From assembly GCF_900230185.1 (NCBI RefSeq), contig NZ_OCSR01000001.1, positions 4,526,001 through 4,590,000 of the forward strand: 64,000 nucleotides of DNA, written 5' to 3'. Position numbers and translations under genes: made by a program. The notes under the pieces are model-generated. The model was given only the letters and a program-made list of their open reading frames with translations. It did not search any database and had not been told where the DNA came from. This DNA is from Burkholderia sp. OK233. Lineage in GTDB: Bacteria > Pseudomonadota > Gammaproteobacteria > Burkholderiales > Burkholderiaceae. Below, in pieces: positions 36,954-46,040 of this stretch (positions within the stretch are counted from its first letter, which is position 1; the number at the start of each line of letters is the position of its first letter).

Positions 36954-37897
36954 GAGTAACGGGGAGTTTCGAGGGGAGTTTGGATGAGCCGGGCGAATTC
37001 GGCTGGGGTAACGACGGTTTCGCTGCCGTCGTGCTGGTGCCGTAATTCGTGGATGGCGATCGAGCGACCGTCGCCGCATATCGCAAAAACGGCATTATCG
37101 CTTACGTGCAGGCCCGGGGGCAAATCCGAGCGAAGCGCGCCGGGCGCAGCCAGGCGCGCACGGGCGATGATGAAACGGTGACCTTCGATATCGGTGAAGG
37201 CGCCGGGATAGGGCGGCGCGACCGCGCGGATCAGGTTGTAGACCTGCTGCGCGGGTTGCGTCCAGTCGATCCGGCCGTCTTCAGGTTTGCGCCCGCCGTA
37301 GTAACTGCCGTGCGACAGATCGTTCGGCAGATGCGGCGCTTCGCCCGCGAGCAGAGCCGGGAGCACGCGCCACAGCGTTTGTTCTGCGGCCACCGTGACC
37401 TTGTCGAACACTTGCGCGGCGGTGTCATCGGGCAGGATCGGCACCGGCGTTTGCGCGATGATCGCGCCCGCGTCGGGTTTGGCAGCCATTTCGTGCAGCG
37501 TCGCGCCGGTTTCGGTTTCGCCGTGGATCACTGCCCAGTTGGTCGGCACGCGGCCACGGTACTTCGGCAGGAGCGAGCCGTGCATGTTGTAAGCGCCCCG
37601 TGCGGCAAGCGCCAGCAGGTCGACCGGCAACATGTGGCGGTAGTAGAACGAGAAGATGAAGTCCGGGCGCGCGGCACTGACCGCGGCGCGCAGTTCCGGG
37701 CTCTTCGGATCGGCCGGCGTGACGACGGGAATGCCGTGCCCGGCCGCAACCGAGGCGACGCTGCCGAACCAGATGTTTTCGGTCGGGCTGTCCTCATGCG
37801 TGACGACCAGCGCCACGTCGACGCCACGCGCGAGCAGCACCTGCAGGCAGCGCACGCCGACGTTGTGATACGCGAAAACGACGGCGCGCGGCTTCAT
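36950..37897 (-). CDS. UDP-Ara4N formyltransferase (ArnA N-terminal domain as a separate protein)
   Basis: 315 residues of the formyltetrahydrofolate-dependent formyltransferase family. The start VVFAYHNVGVRCLQVLL, SFYYRHMLPVDLLALAARGAYNMHGSLLPKYRGRVPTNWAVIHGETETGATLHEM contains the catalytic Asn-His-Asp set (N in YNMHGSLLPKYRGR). It formylates UDP-Ara4N. The symbol arnA is commonly given to the fused enzyme, so I leave this blank. Overlaps arnC and the dehydrogenase gene by 4 bases each. Confidence 0.92.
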   Translation of the reverse strand: MKPRAVVFAYHNVGVRCLQVLLARGVDVALVVTHEDSPTENIWFGSVASVAAGHGIPVVTPADPKSPELRAAVSAARPDFIFSFYYRHMLPVDLLALAARGAYNMHGSLLPKYRGRVPTNWAVIHGETETGATLHEMAAKPDAGAIIAQTPVPILPDDTAAQVFDKVTVAAEQTLWRVLPALLAGEAPHLPNDLSHGSYYGGRKPEDGRIDWTQPAQQVYNLIRAVAPPYPGAFTDIEGHRFIIARARLAAPGALRSDLPPGLHVSDNAVFAICGDGRSIAIHELRHQHDGSETVVTPAEFARLIQTPLETPRYS

Positions 37898-38937
37898 GGA
37901 TTCGGGCCCTGATCGACCAGCGGCGCGGCCTGCACGGCCTGCACGACCGCCTGACGCGGCGCTTCGGTCACGGTGGTGCCGTCGCGCTGCTCGAGAATCG
38001 TCTGCACCAGATAACGCGGACGCGCGCGCACCTGCTGATAAATCCGGCCGATGTATTCACCCAGCAGGCCCAACGCGAAGATGATCACGCCAAGCAGGAA
38101 GAAGATGACAGCGAACAGCGTGAACACACCTTGCACTTCCGCGCCGATGATGAAGCGGCGAATCAGCAGCAGCACGAACAGTGCCGCGGACCCGAGCGAC
38201 AGGATCACGCCGATGAACGACAGCCATTGCAGCGGCACCACCGAGAAGCCGGTGACGAGGTCGAAATTCAGACGGATCAGCGAATACAGCGAGTACTTCG
38301 ACTCGCCGGCAAAACGCTCTTCGTGCGTGACTTCGATCTCGACCGGATTCTGCGCGAAGGTGTACGCGAGCGCAGGAATGAAGGTGTTGATTTCGCCGCA
38401 GCGATTGATCGTGTCGATGATGTGCCGGCTGTACGCGCGCAGCATGCAGCCCTGATCGGTCATCTTGATGCGCGTGATGCGCTCGCGCAGACGGTTCATC
38501 GCACGCGATGCCTTACGGCGCCACAGGCTGTCCTGGCGTTGCAGACGGATCGTGCCGACGTAGTCGTAGCCTTCGCGCATCTTGTTGACCAGTTTGCTGA
38601 TTTCTTCCGGCGGATTCTGCAGGTCGGCGTCGAGCGTGATCACGATCTCTCCGCGCGATTGCTCGAAGCCCGCCAGAATTGCCATGTGCTGGCCGTAGTT
38701 GCCGTTCAGCAGGATCACGCGGGTCGTGTCGGGGCGCGCGCGGAACTGATCGGCGAGCAGGGCGGGGGATTTGTCGCGGCTGCCGTCGTTGATGAAGATC
38801 ACTTCATAACCGGCGCCGAGCGCGTCGAGCGCCGGGTAGAGGCGCGCGAACAGCGCGGCCAGCCCGGCTTCCTCGTTGTACACCGGGATGATGATCGACA
38901 CTTCCGGTGCGACGGCGCGATGTTCCGAATAAATCAT
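37894..38937 (-). CDS. arnC: Undecaprenyl-phosphate Ara4FN transferase ArnC
   Basis: 347 residues. A GT2 domain begins at VSIIIPVYNEEAGLAALFARLYPAL, with DADLQNPPEEISKLV as the DxD-type region, and TDQGCMLRAYSRHI. Two membrane segments (WLSFIGVILSLGSAALFVLLLI and FTLFAVIFFLLGVIIFALGLLGEYIGRIY) follow, as in ArnC/DPM1-like enzymes. Transfers formyl-Ara4N to undecaprenyl phosphate. Overlaps the formyltransferase start by 4 bases. Confidence 0.94.
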   Translation of the reverse strand: MIYSEHRAVAPEVSIIIPVYNEEAGLAALFARLYPALDALGAGYEVIFINDGSRDKSPALLADQFRARPDTTRVILLNGNYGQHMAILAGFEQSRGEIVITLDADLQNPPEEISKLVNKMREGYDYVGTIRLQRQDSLWRRKASRAMNRLRERITRIKMTDQGCMLRAYSRHIIDTINRCGEINTFIPALAYTFAQNPVEIEVTHEERFAGESKYSLYSLIRLNFDLVTGFSVVPLQWLSFIGVILSLGSAALFVLLLIRRFIIGAEVQGVFTLFAVIFFLLGVIIFALGLLGEYIGRIYQQVRARPRYLVQTILEQRDGTTVTEAPRQAVVQAVQAAPLVDQGPNP

Positions 38938-38943
38938 TTCCGC

Positions 38944-40095
38944 TTATTTTCCGTATTGTTCGCAAATTTCGTTGACCGCGCGGCAGACCCGCTCCACGTC
39001 GCCCTCGTTCATCAGTGTGAACAGCGGCAGCGTGACGGTGGTGGCGCCAAAGCGCTCCGCATGCGGGAACATGCCTTCCTTAAAGCCCTTCGCGCGGTAC
39101 AGCGAGAACAGGTGAATCGCCGGATAGTGCATGCCCGAACCGATGCCGCGTTCCTTCAACTGGCCCATGAAGCCGGCGCGGTCGATCGACAGTTTCTCGA
39201 GCGGCAGCGTGATCTGGAACATGTGCCAATTGCTGTTTTCGAAGTCGGCAAACGGCAGGCCGATGCCCAGCTTGAGCGCCGCGCCGCCTTCGAACCCGGC
39301 GAAATAGGCGCGCACGAGCTTTTTGCGCTGCGCGAGGAATCGCTCCAGATGCGGCAACTGACCGAGGCCGACGCGCGCGGCGACGTCCGTCAGATTGTAT
39401 TTGCCGCCCAGCACGTCGCAGTCCATGCCGTCGAAGCCGGTGCGGGTGATGCCTTGCAGGCGGTACTTCTGCGCGAGGATCGCTTCTTCCTCGTTGTTCA
39501 GCACCAGCGCGCCGCCTTCGATCGAGGTCAGATTCTTGTTAGCGTGAAAGCTGAACGAGACCATATCGCCGAGTTTGCCGATGCGCTCGCCTTTCCACGT
39601 CGCGCCGAACGCTTGCGCCGCGTCTTCGACCACGCGCAGCTTGTGGGCGCGGGCAATTTCGTACAGCCGGTCCATGTCGACCGGCAAGCCCGACAGGTAA
39701 ACCGGAATGATCGCCTTGGTGCGCGGCGTGATGGCCTTTTCCAGCAGATCGAGGTCGATGTTGCGCGTGACCGGATCGATGTCGACGAATACCGGCGTCG
39801 CGCCGACTTCGTAGACCACATTGCTGGTCGCGACCCACGATGCGGGGGTGGTGATGACCTCGTCGCCTTCGCCCACGCCGGCGATGCGCAGGCCGATTTC
39901 GAGCGTCGCGGTGCCGGAATTGAACGTGCGCACCGGACGGCCGCCGCAGAACTCGGACAACGCCGCTTCGAACTTCTGGTTCTGCGGGCCGGTCGTGATC
40001 CAACCGGAGCGGAGCACGTCGGCGACGCCCTGAATCGTTTCTTCATCGATCTCAGGTTTGACAAACGGCAAAAACGGGACTGTTGACTGGCTCAT
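38944..40095 (-). CDS. arnB: UDP-4-ketoarabinose aminotransferase ArnB
   Basis: 383 residues, PLP enzyme of the DegT/DnrJ/EryC1 family. FLPFVKPEIDEETIQGVADVLRSGWITTGPQ is the family opening; the PLP lysine lies in FSFHANKNLTSIEGGALV. It converts UDP-4-keto-arabinose to UDP-Ara4N. Start ATG at 40095. Six bases separate it from arnC. There is a 257-base gap to the flippase gene upstream, which may hold an internal promoter. Confidence 0.94.
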   Translation of the reverse strand: MSQSTVPFLPFVKPEIDEETIQGVADVLRSGWITTGPQNQKFEAALSEFCGGRPVRTFNSGTATLEIGLRIAGVGEGDEVITTPASWVATSNVVYEVGATPVFVDIDPVTRNIDLDLLEKAITPRTKAIIPVYLSGLPVDMDRLYEIARAHKLRVVEDAAQAFGATWKGERIGKLGDMVSFSFHANKNLTSIEGGALVLNNEEEAILAQKYRLQGITRTGFDGMDCDVLGGKYNLTDVAARVGLGQLPHLERFLAQRKKLVRAYFAGFEGGAALKLGIGLPFADFENSNWHMFQITLPLEKLSIDRAGFMGQLKERGIGSGMHYPAIHLFSLYRAKGFKEGMFPHAERFGATTVTLPLFTLMNEGDVERVCRAVNEICEQYGK

Positions 40096-40352
40096 GAATG
40101 CTTCGCTCGATTGAAAGGGGCGCAACCCGAAGGGCGCGAAGTAGATCACAAACTACGCGCGAACCCAAGGCCACGACTAAAAAGGGCGCAACCGCCAAGC
40201 TTACCGCGGCCAACCTTACATTTTACTTAGCCGGCGGCGGTGTCCGGCTTTCCGTATCTTTTTCCGCCGGCATTTTCGCGGCGCGTGCATCAGTGCCGCG
40301 CAATAAACGGTAATAAATCGTGCCCGGCACCGTGCTGCCGGGGCCGTGCCGC
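40096..40352. other. 257-base gap inside the arn cluster
   Basis: No gene in this gap. It contains several short GC-rich inverted segments (e.g. GCCGGCGGCGG near 40230 and GGCACCGTGCTGCC near 40325), but no convincing terminator or promoter. It may carry a second promoter for arnB-D. Confidence 0.35.
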
Positions 40353-40724
40353 CTAGCTGCGCGCCAGGACGACCACGCCGATCAGGATGACGCCGATCCC
40401 TACCAGCTTCTGTACCGACATCACCTCGCCGAATAGATACCACGCTGCGAACGCGTTGACGACGTATCCGAGCGACAACATCGGATACGCGATCGACACG
40501 TCCACCCGCGAGAGTCCGATCACCCATACGCCCACGCTGATCACATAACAGGCCAGCCCGCCGATGATCGGCGGTTGGGTCGCGAGGCGAAAGGCGATGG
40601 GCAGGATGTTCGCACGGGTGAATTCGAAGTGTCCAACGGCATTCGTTCCGGCTTTGAGCAGCAACTGCGCACCGGCGTTCAACGTGACGCCTGCGAGGAT
40701 ACAAAAGAGCGAAATCGGGTTCAT
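40353..40724 (-). CDS. SMR/EamA-like small flippase, ArnE/ArnF type
   Basis: 123 residues with four membrane segments, the size of ArnE and ArnF: MNPISLFCILAGVTLNAGAQLLLKAGTNAVG and SRVDVSIAYPMLSLGYVVNAFAAWYLFGE. In enterobacteria ArnE and ArnF form a heterodimer flipping undecaprenyl-P-Ara4N; here only one such gene is seen, so it may act as a homodimer. It lies 25 bases after arnT on the same strand. Confidence 0.82.
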   Translation of the reverse strand: MNPISLFCILAGVTLNAGAQLLLKAGTNAVGHFEFTRANILPIAFRLATQPPIIGGLACYVISVGVWVIGLSRVDVSIAYPMLSLGYVVNAFAAWYLFGEVMSVQKLVGIGVILIGVVVLARS

Positions 40725-40749
40725 CGAACGGTCAGTTCCTGAGATGGGG

Positions 40750-42471
40750 TCATTGTTGTGGTTTTTCCACTGGCGCGGGTGTGTCGGGCGCCGGTGCGGG
40801 CTTCGTCACCACCACCCGGCGCGAGTCGCGCGCGATCACCTGCATTGGCAGGCCCTCTTTGAGGAGCCGGTCGTAAGTCGACGGCGGGATCAGCGCGAGC
40901 GCATAGCGATCGGCCTTCCAGCGCTCGATCCACGCGTCGACCGTCGGTACCCATTTCTGCGGTTCGACGGATATGCCGAACGCCAGTTCGTCCGGATGTT
41001 CGACCATGATCATCGTGTGATCGACGTAGAACGGCATCGTATGGTCGAGCACGCCGACCGAGTAGAACGGCGTGTTGGCCGGCAACTTCGCGATCTCGGC
41101 CTTGATCGCGGGCGCGAGCGGCGCGCCGGAACTCAGGCGGCCGAACACGTCGTGACCTGTGCCTGCGATCGTGCCGAGCAGCAGCCACGCCGCGCCAAAG
41201 CTCGCGACGGCGCCAAGGGTGCCGGCGCGGCTGCGGCGGTTCAGCCACAGCGCGAACAGCGTGACCACGAAGGCGACGCCGAGCGCCGCCAGCACCCAGG
41301 TGCGGTATTCGACGTACAGCTCGGTCGGGTTGCGCGCGTTGCCGAAGCGCGACATGAACAGCGCGGCAAACGCGGCCACGACGAGAAACAGCGCATAGCC
41401 GGCCAGATGACGGCGCAACTGGTCACGGGTGACGAGCGGCAGGTACATGCCGATGATCAGGGCGATCGGCGGGGCGATCGGCAGCGTGTAGGACAGCAGC
41501 TTCGAGTGCGACGCGCTGAAGAACAGGAAGATGAACGCGGTCCACACCAGCATCAGCGTGACCGGCGCGAAGCCGTTCGGCTGGCGCGGCAGGCGCCACG
41601 CATGGCGCACGCTCTGGAAGGTCACCGACAACCACGGCAGGAAGCCGACCAGCAGCACCGGCACGAAATAGTAGAACGGCCCCGGGCGGTTCTGTTCAGG
41701 CGTCAGATAGCGCTTGAACTGTTGAACGATGAAGAAGAAGTTCAGGAATTCCGGGTTGCGCTGCTGCACCAGTACGAACCATGGCGTGACGATCGCGAAG
41801 AACACGATCAGGCCGCCGATCAGATGCAGACGCTTCCATACGGCCCAGTCGCGTGCGGCGAGGGTGTACAGCACCAGCACGGCACCCGGCAGGATCACGC
41901 CGACGAGGCCCTTGGACAGCACCGCCATCGCCATCGCGCCCCAGCATACCCACATCCATGCCCGCACGTTGGCCGTCGGCAGGTTGGGGCGCAGCGCCAG
42001 CAGCAGCGCGCAGAGCGTCAGCTCCATCCAGAACGACAGGCCCATGTCGAGCGTGTTGAAGTGGCCCATCAGGTTCCAGTACGGCGACGTGGCCAGCACG
42101 ATCGCCGCGAACACGCCGGTCGCCGCATTGAACACGCGCGCACCGGTGAAGCCGATCAACAGCACGCCGGCAAAGCCCGTCAGCGCGGTGTAGAGCCGCG
42201 CCTGCCACTCGCCGATGCCGAACCACGCGAACGTGAGCGCGTTGAGCCAGGTTTGCAGGGGTGGCTTCTCAAAATACTTGTAGCCGTTGTAGCGCGGCGT
42301 GATCCAGTCGCCGGTGACGAACATTTCGCGCGCCATTTCGGCGTAGCGGCCTTCGTCGCTCGGCAGCAGATGCCGCCAGCCGAGCGGCACGAACCAGATC
42401 ACGGCGAGGGCCAGCACCAGCAGCAGGATCGTGGTGCGATTGAGCGGTAGCCTCGTCGGCGTATCGTTCAT
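40750..42471 (-). CDS. arnT: Lipid A L-Ara4N transferase ArnT
   Basis: 573 residues, GT39/PMT fold with about 12 membrane segments. The periplasmic-loop opening DEGRYAEMAREMFVTGDWITPRYNGYKYFEKPPLQTWLNA, with the acidic catalytic residue pair, is the ArnT signature. It moves Ara4N from the undecaprenyl carrier to lipid A, lowering surface charge and giving polymyxin resistance. AAAGG stands before the ATG at 42471; a TTG further up (42480) is less likely. First gene of the cluster. Confidence 0.95.
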   Translation of the reverse strand: MNDTPTRLPLNRTTILLLVLALAVIWFVPLGWRHLLPSDEGRYAEMAREMFVTGDWITPRYNGYKYFEKPPLQTWLNALTFAWFGIGEWQARLYTALTGFAGVLLIGFTGARVFNAATGVFAAIVLATSPYWNLMGHFNTLDMGLSFWMELTLCALLLALRPNLPTANVRAWMWVCWGAMAMAVLSKGLVGVILPGAVLVLYTLAARDWAVWKRLHLIGGLIVFFAIVTPWFVLVQQRNPEFLNFFFIVQQFKRYLTPEQNRPGPFYYFVPVLLVGFLPWLSVTFQSVRHAWRLPRQPNGFAPVTLMLVWTAFIFLFFSASHSKLLSYTLPIAPPIALIIGMYLPLVTRDQLRRHLAGYALFLVVAAFAALFMSRFGNARNPTELYVEYRTWVLAALGVAFVVTLFALWLNRRSRAGTLGAVASFGAAWLLLGTIAGTGHDVFGRLSSGAPLAPAIKAEIAKLPANTPFYSVGVLDHTMPFYVDHTMIMVEHPDELAFGISVEPQKWVPTVDAWIERWKADRYALALIPPSTYDRLLKEGLPMQVIARDSRRVVVTKPAPAPDTPAPVEKPQQ

Positions 42472-42682
42472 GGATTTCAACCTTTTTGGCGACGCCGCGT
42501 GGGCAGCGAGGCAGTGTTATCTGAAAATGGCGACCGCCAGCATGGCGCCAATGGCGCGCAGTGTACGTTATCGGCCGTGACGAGGCCAGGGCGCGCAGCC
42601 GGTTCGGCGCAGCTCACGCCGTGGCTGCCATGTCTCGCAGTCGGTGCCCGCACGTCAAGCAAACGCCGGCTGCTCGCCGCCA

Positions 42683-43057
42683 CTAGGCTTCGATCAGCAA
42701 CGCGGCCGCGACCTTGCGGCCCTCGGCCATTAGAATGTTGTAGGTGCGGCAGGCGGCCTTGAAGTCCATCGTTTCGACGCCGATGCGTTTGGCGGTGAGC
42801 GCGGCGGTCAGGCGCGGATGGGGGAAGCGCAGCCGGTCACCGCTGCCGAACACGACCACTTCGGGCGCGGCGTCCACCAGCATGGCGAAGTGCTCGGCGC
42901 TCAGGTCTTCGAACGAGGAGACGGGCCAGGGGATGACGGGGGCTTCCGGCAGCAGGAGAATGCTGCCGGCGTGGCGCACCAGATTGATTTCGACATAGCC
43001 GGCGCCGTAACCGGTGACGGTGTTGAGGGCGCCGCTGGAATCCTGATGTAATTTCAA
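42683..43057 (-). CDS. Mth938-like domain (DUF498) protein
   Basis: 124 residues if started at the TTG at 43057 (KLHQDSSGALNTVTGYGAGYVEINLVRHAGSILLLPEAP), which is the conserved family beginning and has GGAAA nearby; an in-frame extension to 43198 looks untranslated. The EVVVFGSGDRLRFPHPRL core and MDFKAACRTYNILMAEGRKVAAALL end are family hallmarks. Function unknown; the human homologue NDUFAF3 assists complex I. The group II intron lies just upstream, only about 180 bases away. Confidence 0.72.
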   Translation of the reverse strand: MKLHQDSSGALNTVTGYGAGYVEINLVRHAGSILLLPEAPVIPWPVSSFEDLSAEHFAMLVDAAPEVVVFGSGDRLRFPHPRLTAALTAKRIGVETMDFKAACRTYNILMAEGRKVAAALLIEA

Positions 43058-43224
43058 ATTCGTTTTCCGAAGTCGTCGTGAGACATCATGCGTGTTGGCG
43101 GCCTGACCTGGCAGAACGAAAGCAGGGCGATTTGACGCGAGTGGCACAGCGAGTGACACAGAAGCGGCCGAAAAGGCTTGCCGTTGCGGTTGGTGCATTG
43201 CGGAAGTCGGCCAAAATCCGCTAA

Positions 43225-43230
43225 ATTATA
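43225..43230 (-). promoter_or_regulatory. -10-like TATAAT next to the intron boundary
   Basis: On the minus strand TATAAT occupies these bases, about 170 bases before the Mth938-like start. The intron begins 8 bases away, so any matching -35 would now be intron sequence. I see no good -35 on the intron side. Confidence 0.35.
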
Positions 43231-44168
43231 ACTTTTCGTGCGACGCGAGTCGCATCGACTGGACGGCGAGAGCCGTCCCATTGGTGGCACCTTGTGGTCA
43301 CCCCTGTGTAGCAAAGGCGATAACCGGTGCAGTTTAGCTGGGAATCGCTGCCGTAGACGACCGTCGATACTTGTATCGAGGGCCGTAATTGCATTGACCT
43401 GATTACCGTCGGGTTCCGCCCGTCAGCGGCTTCAACTCCGCTGACAAAGCGGATTGTTGTTTGTAATTCCCATGCCTTCGGGCAACGGTTTGCTGCAAGC
43501 ACGAGCGAAAGCTCGGTGTGTCATTGTTCGGCTCGCCAGACTCTTGGCGAAGTAGTGAACCTGCTATGCGACTAGCAGTAGCCTAGGAGGACATGCGTCA
43601 CTGGCGACGGTGGGGTGTGAAGCTTCTCTGACAATGTAGCCCCCGGATGTTTCGGGCAAGCGGCAGTTGTGAAACTAACGCTTGGAGACTCCCAGCAGCA
43701 ACGGGGTCGAGGAGCTAGGCTGGCTGATACGGTTAATGTAAGTGAACTGCTGATAAACCTCGTTAATAATGCTGTGCCTAAGCTGCTGCGCGGCACTGAC
43801 CAAAATGGTGTGTGGTCGGACAACCCGTTAGAAGGTCGGGTTGCGTCGTCATCAGATCACCGGGGAATAGGCGGAACCTACGTCAGTCGTGTGACATGCC
43901 GGGAACGCGGTAAGCCTGTATGGTTGCCAGCCACTAGTGGCTGGCAGGCGAACCGTAAGGGACGCTGTTGATTGTGCAGGTATGGGAGGACGGAAAAAGC
44001 GAACGCCGGGCTGTAATGGTTCGGATAGAGGTTGCGACATTACCTCACGCGAAAGCGGGCAGACTTCCGTCTGGTCTACCGTCGCAAGATGGCTGACTAG
44101 CCCTTTAGCTGGAAAGGTGATTGCTGGCGGGCTTCCGGACCGTCAGCGTATGTTTTTAACCCCCTTGC

Positions 44169-44206
44169 GGGAGCAGATCGCTCCCCCAAGGGGGCGATCT
44201 GTTCTC
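44169..44206 (+). other. Intron domain IV hairpin, probable maturase-binding stem
   Basis: A long stem is formed by GGAGCAGATCGCTCCC and GGGCGATCTGTTCTCC, with GU pairs, 35 bases before the maturase ATG. In other group II introns a stem at this place (domain IVa) binds the maturase and masks its ribosome site. Confidence 0.6.
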
Positions 44207-44241
44207 CGCTCGGGATTCACTTCTTCGAGTAGGAGAGCAGC

Positions 44242-45942
44242 ATGAAAGTATCTGGTCGAAAGACCGGATCTGCGCTTTCCCACGCGCCTGACAATTGGTA
44301 CGCCGTAGATTGGCGTCGGGTTGAACGGAACGTGAGAGGGATGCAGATTCGAATTGCGAAGGCGACGCGGGACAACGACTGGCGCAGGGTGAAGGCCTTG
44401 CAACGGATGTTGACCCGCACGTTGTCCGCAAAGCTGTATGCGGTACGACGTGTTACGCAGAACCAGGGTGCGCGAACGGCTGGAGTCGATCGCGAACTAT
44501 GGGATTCGCCTGAACGCCGGTGGGAAGCCATCGGCAGGTTGAAGCTGCGTGGATACAAGCCTCTGCCATTACGGAGAGTCTTTATCCCGAAGGCCAATGG
44601 AAAGGAGCGCCCTTTGGGCATTCCGACCATGCGGGACAGGGCGATGCAAGCCCTGTATCTGCTGGCCCTTGAGCCCGTGGCAGAGTCAACGAGCGACCCG
44701 AATTCGTATGGATTCAGGATCAACCGCTCGAAGGCCGACGCCATGGCCCAGATACGCGTTTGCACGTCCCGGAAGGATTCGTCCCGATGGGTACTGGAAG
44801 CGGATATCAAAGGCTGCTTTGACCACATCAACCATGACTGGCTGGAAACTCATGTCCCAATGGACAGGGAAATCCTCCGGAAGTGGTTGAAGGCTGGCCT
44901 GATTTATAAAGGTCAGCTACAGGCGACGGAGGCCGGTACGCCGCAGGGAGGGATCATCTCCCCGACGCTGGCGAATGTGACACTGAACGGACTGGAGCAG
45001 GAACTGGACGCGCACTTGCGTGCGAAATACGGGACCGCAAAAGTCAAGAGGTTGAAGGTCAATGTGGTGCGATACGCGGATGACTTCGTGATCACCGGCG
45101 ACTCGAAAGAGTTGCTGGAACAGGAGGTCAGGCCTTGGGTGGAGGCATTCCTCGCGGTTCGAGGCCTGCAACTGTCCGAGGAGAAAACCCGGATCACTCA
45201 CATTGATGACGGCTTCGATTTCCTTGGGTGGAATTTCCGGAAATACTCGGGAAAGATGCTCATCAAGCCGAGCAAAAAGAATGCGCAAGCGTTCTACCGC
45301 AAGGTGTCGGAAACGATCGGTGGCAACAAGGCGGTGAGGCAGGAGGATCTAATCCGATTGCTGAATCCGATGTTACGGGGCTGGGCGCAGTATCACCACC
45401 CTGTATCAGCCAAGCAGGCGTACAGCCGCATGGAGTATCTGGTTTTTCAGAGGCTCTGGTGGTGGTCCAAACGGCGGCACCCCCAAAAGAACGCCAGTTG
45501 GGTGAGAAAGAAGTACTTTCACTCGGTGGGCGGTCGGAATTGGGTATTTGCTGCTCCCATTGTTTGGAAAGATGGCAGCAAAGGGCTGTTTGAGCTGTAC
45601 CGGATCAGTGGTACGGTCATCAAATACCACACGAAGATCAAGGGCGATTTCAACCCTTTTGATCCGACGTGGGAGCAGTACGGCGAACAGTTGCGACAGG
45701 AGCGCGCGTGGGAATCAATGCGCTATCGTAAGCACTGGGCCAAGCTGTACATGTCGCAAAGCGGGCTCTGCGCGCATTGTGGCTGTGCTCTGACGGACGA
45801 AACGGGCTGGCACGACCATCATTTGGAGTATCGAATGCATGGTGGGTCGGACGCTTTGACTAACAGGGTGTTGCTTCACCCGCACTGCCACCAGCAGGTG
45901 CACGCTGGTAAACTTGTCGTAACTAAGCCGGTTCTGTCCTAG
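44242..45942 (+). CDS. ltrA: Group II intron reverse transcriptase/maturase with HNH endonuclease
   Basis: 566 residues. The RT domain (residues 60-330) has RT0-RT7 landmarks: RVFIPKANGKERPLGIPTMRDRAMQ, EADIKGCFDHINHDWL, GTPQGGIISPTLANVTLNGLE and the catalytic YADD in VVRYADDFVITG. The maturase X domain follows (LLNPMLRGWAQYHHPVSAKQAYSRMEYLVFQRLWWW). The C-terminus is an HNH nuclease (CAHCGCAL...HDHHLEYRMHGGSDALTNRVLLHPHCHQQVH) with zinc-binding cysteines, so retrohoming with second-strand cutting is possible. No frameshift or stop interrupts it; the protein looks functional. AGGAG precedes the ATG. Confidence 0.95.
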   Translation: MKVSGRKTGSALSHAPDNWYAVDWRRVERNVRGMQIRIAKATRDNDWRRVKALQRMLTRTLSAKLYAVRRVTQNQGARTAGVDRELWDSPERRWEAIGRLKLRGYKPLPLRRVFIPKANGKERPLGIPTMRDRAMQALYLLALEPVAESTSDPNSYGFRINRSKADAMAQIRVCTSRKDSSRWVLEADIKGCFDHINHDWLETHVPMDREILRKWLKAGLIYKGQLQATEAGTPQGGIISPTLANVTLNGLEQELDAHLRAKYGTAKVKRLKVNVVRYADDFVITGDSKELLEQEVRPWVEAFLAVRGLQLSEEKTRITHIDDGFDFLGWNFRKYSGKMLIKPSKKNAQAFYRKVSETIGGNKAVRQEDLIRLLNPMLRGWAQYHHPVSAKQAYSRMEYLVFQRLWWWSKRRHPQKNASWVRKKYFHSVGGRNWVFAAPIVWKDGSKGLFELYRISGTVIKYHTKIKGDFNPFDPTWEQYGEQLRQERAWESMRYRKHWAKLYMSQSGLCAHCGCALTDETGWHDHHLEYRMHGGSDALTNRVLLHPHCHQQVHAGKLVVTKPVLS

Positions 45943-45964
45943 ACCGAACTTTGCTTGTAGGCTT

Positions 45965-45998
45965 GAGCTGTATGCGGGGAAACTCGCACGTACAGTTC
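45965..45998 (+). ncRNA. Group II intron domain V
   Basis: The 34 bases GAGCTGTATGCGGGGAAACT...GTACAGTTC match the domain V consensus, including the catalytic AGC triad, the GAAA tetraloop and the two-base bulge. This is the catalytic core of the ribozyme and the strongest evidence for an intron of normal type. Confidence 0.9.
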
Positions 45999-46040
45999 TT
46001 AGGGGGCCCTTCTTCCGAAAGGAAGGAGGGCTACCCTCCA

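Larger units (their letters stand above)
43238..46040 (+). mobile_element. Group II intron with RT-HNH maturase
   Basis: The 5' end is the group II consensus GTGCGAC at 43238, followed by about 950 bases of ORF-free structured sequence with many inverted segments (domains I-III and IV), then an internal reverse transcriptase gene, the domain V stem at 45965-45998 and a domain VI stem with its bulged A near 46033. I place the 3' end near 46040 from the usual 7-8 bases after the branch A, but the terminal AY is not obvious, so the boundary is uncertain by several bases. The element is on the + strand, antisense to the Mth938-like gene. Confidence 0.88.

Noticed and set aside
38131..40086. 651-codon open frame antisense to arnC and arnB
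   Set aside because: Shadow frame over two well-supported genes, with a composition dominated by Arg, His, Val and Gln and no domain.
40564..42450. 628-codon open frame antisense to arnT
   Set aside because: Lies entirely opposite arnT and the flippase gene; repetitive charged composition without motifs.
43238..44241. Short open frames in the 5' part of the group II intron
   Set aside because: The region is ribozyme domains I-III; the small frames on both strands lack ribosome sites and family resemblance.
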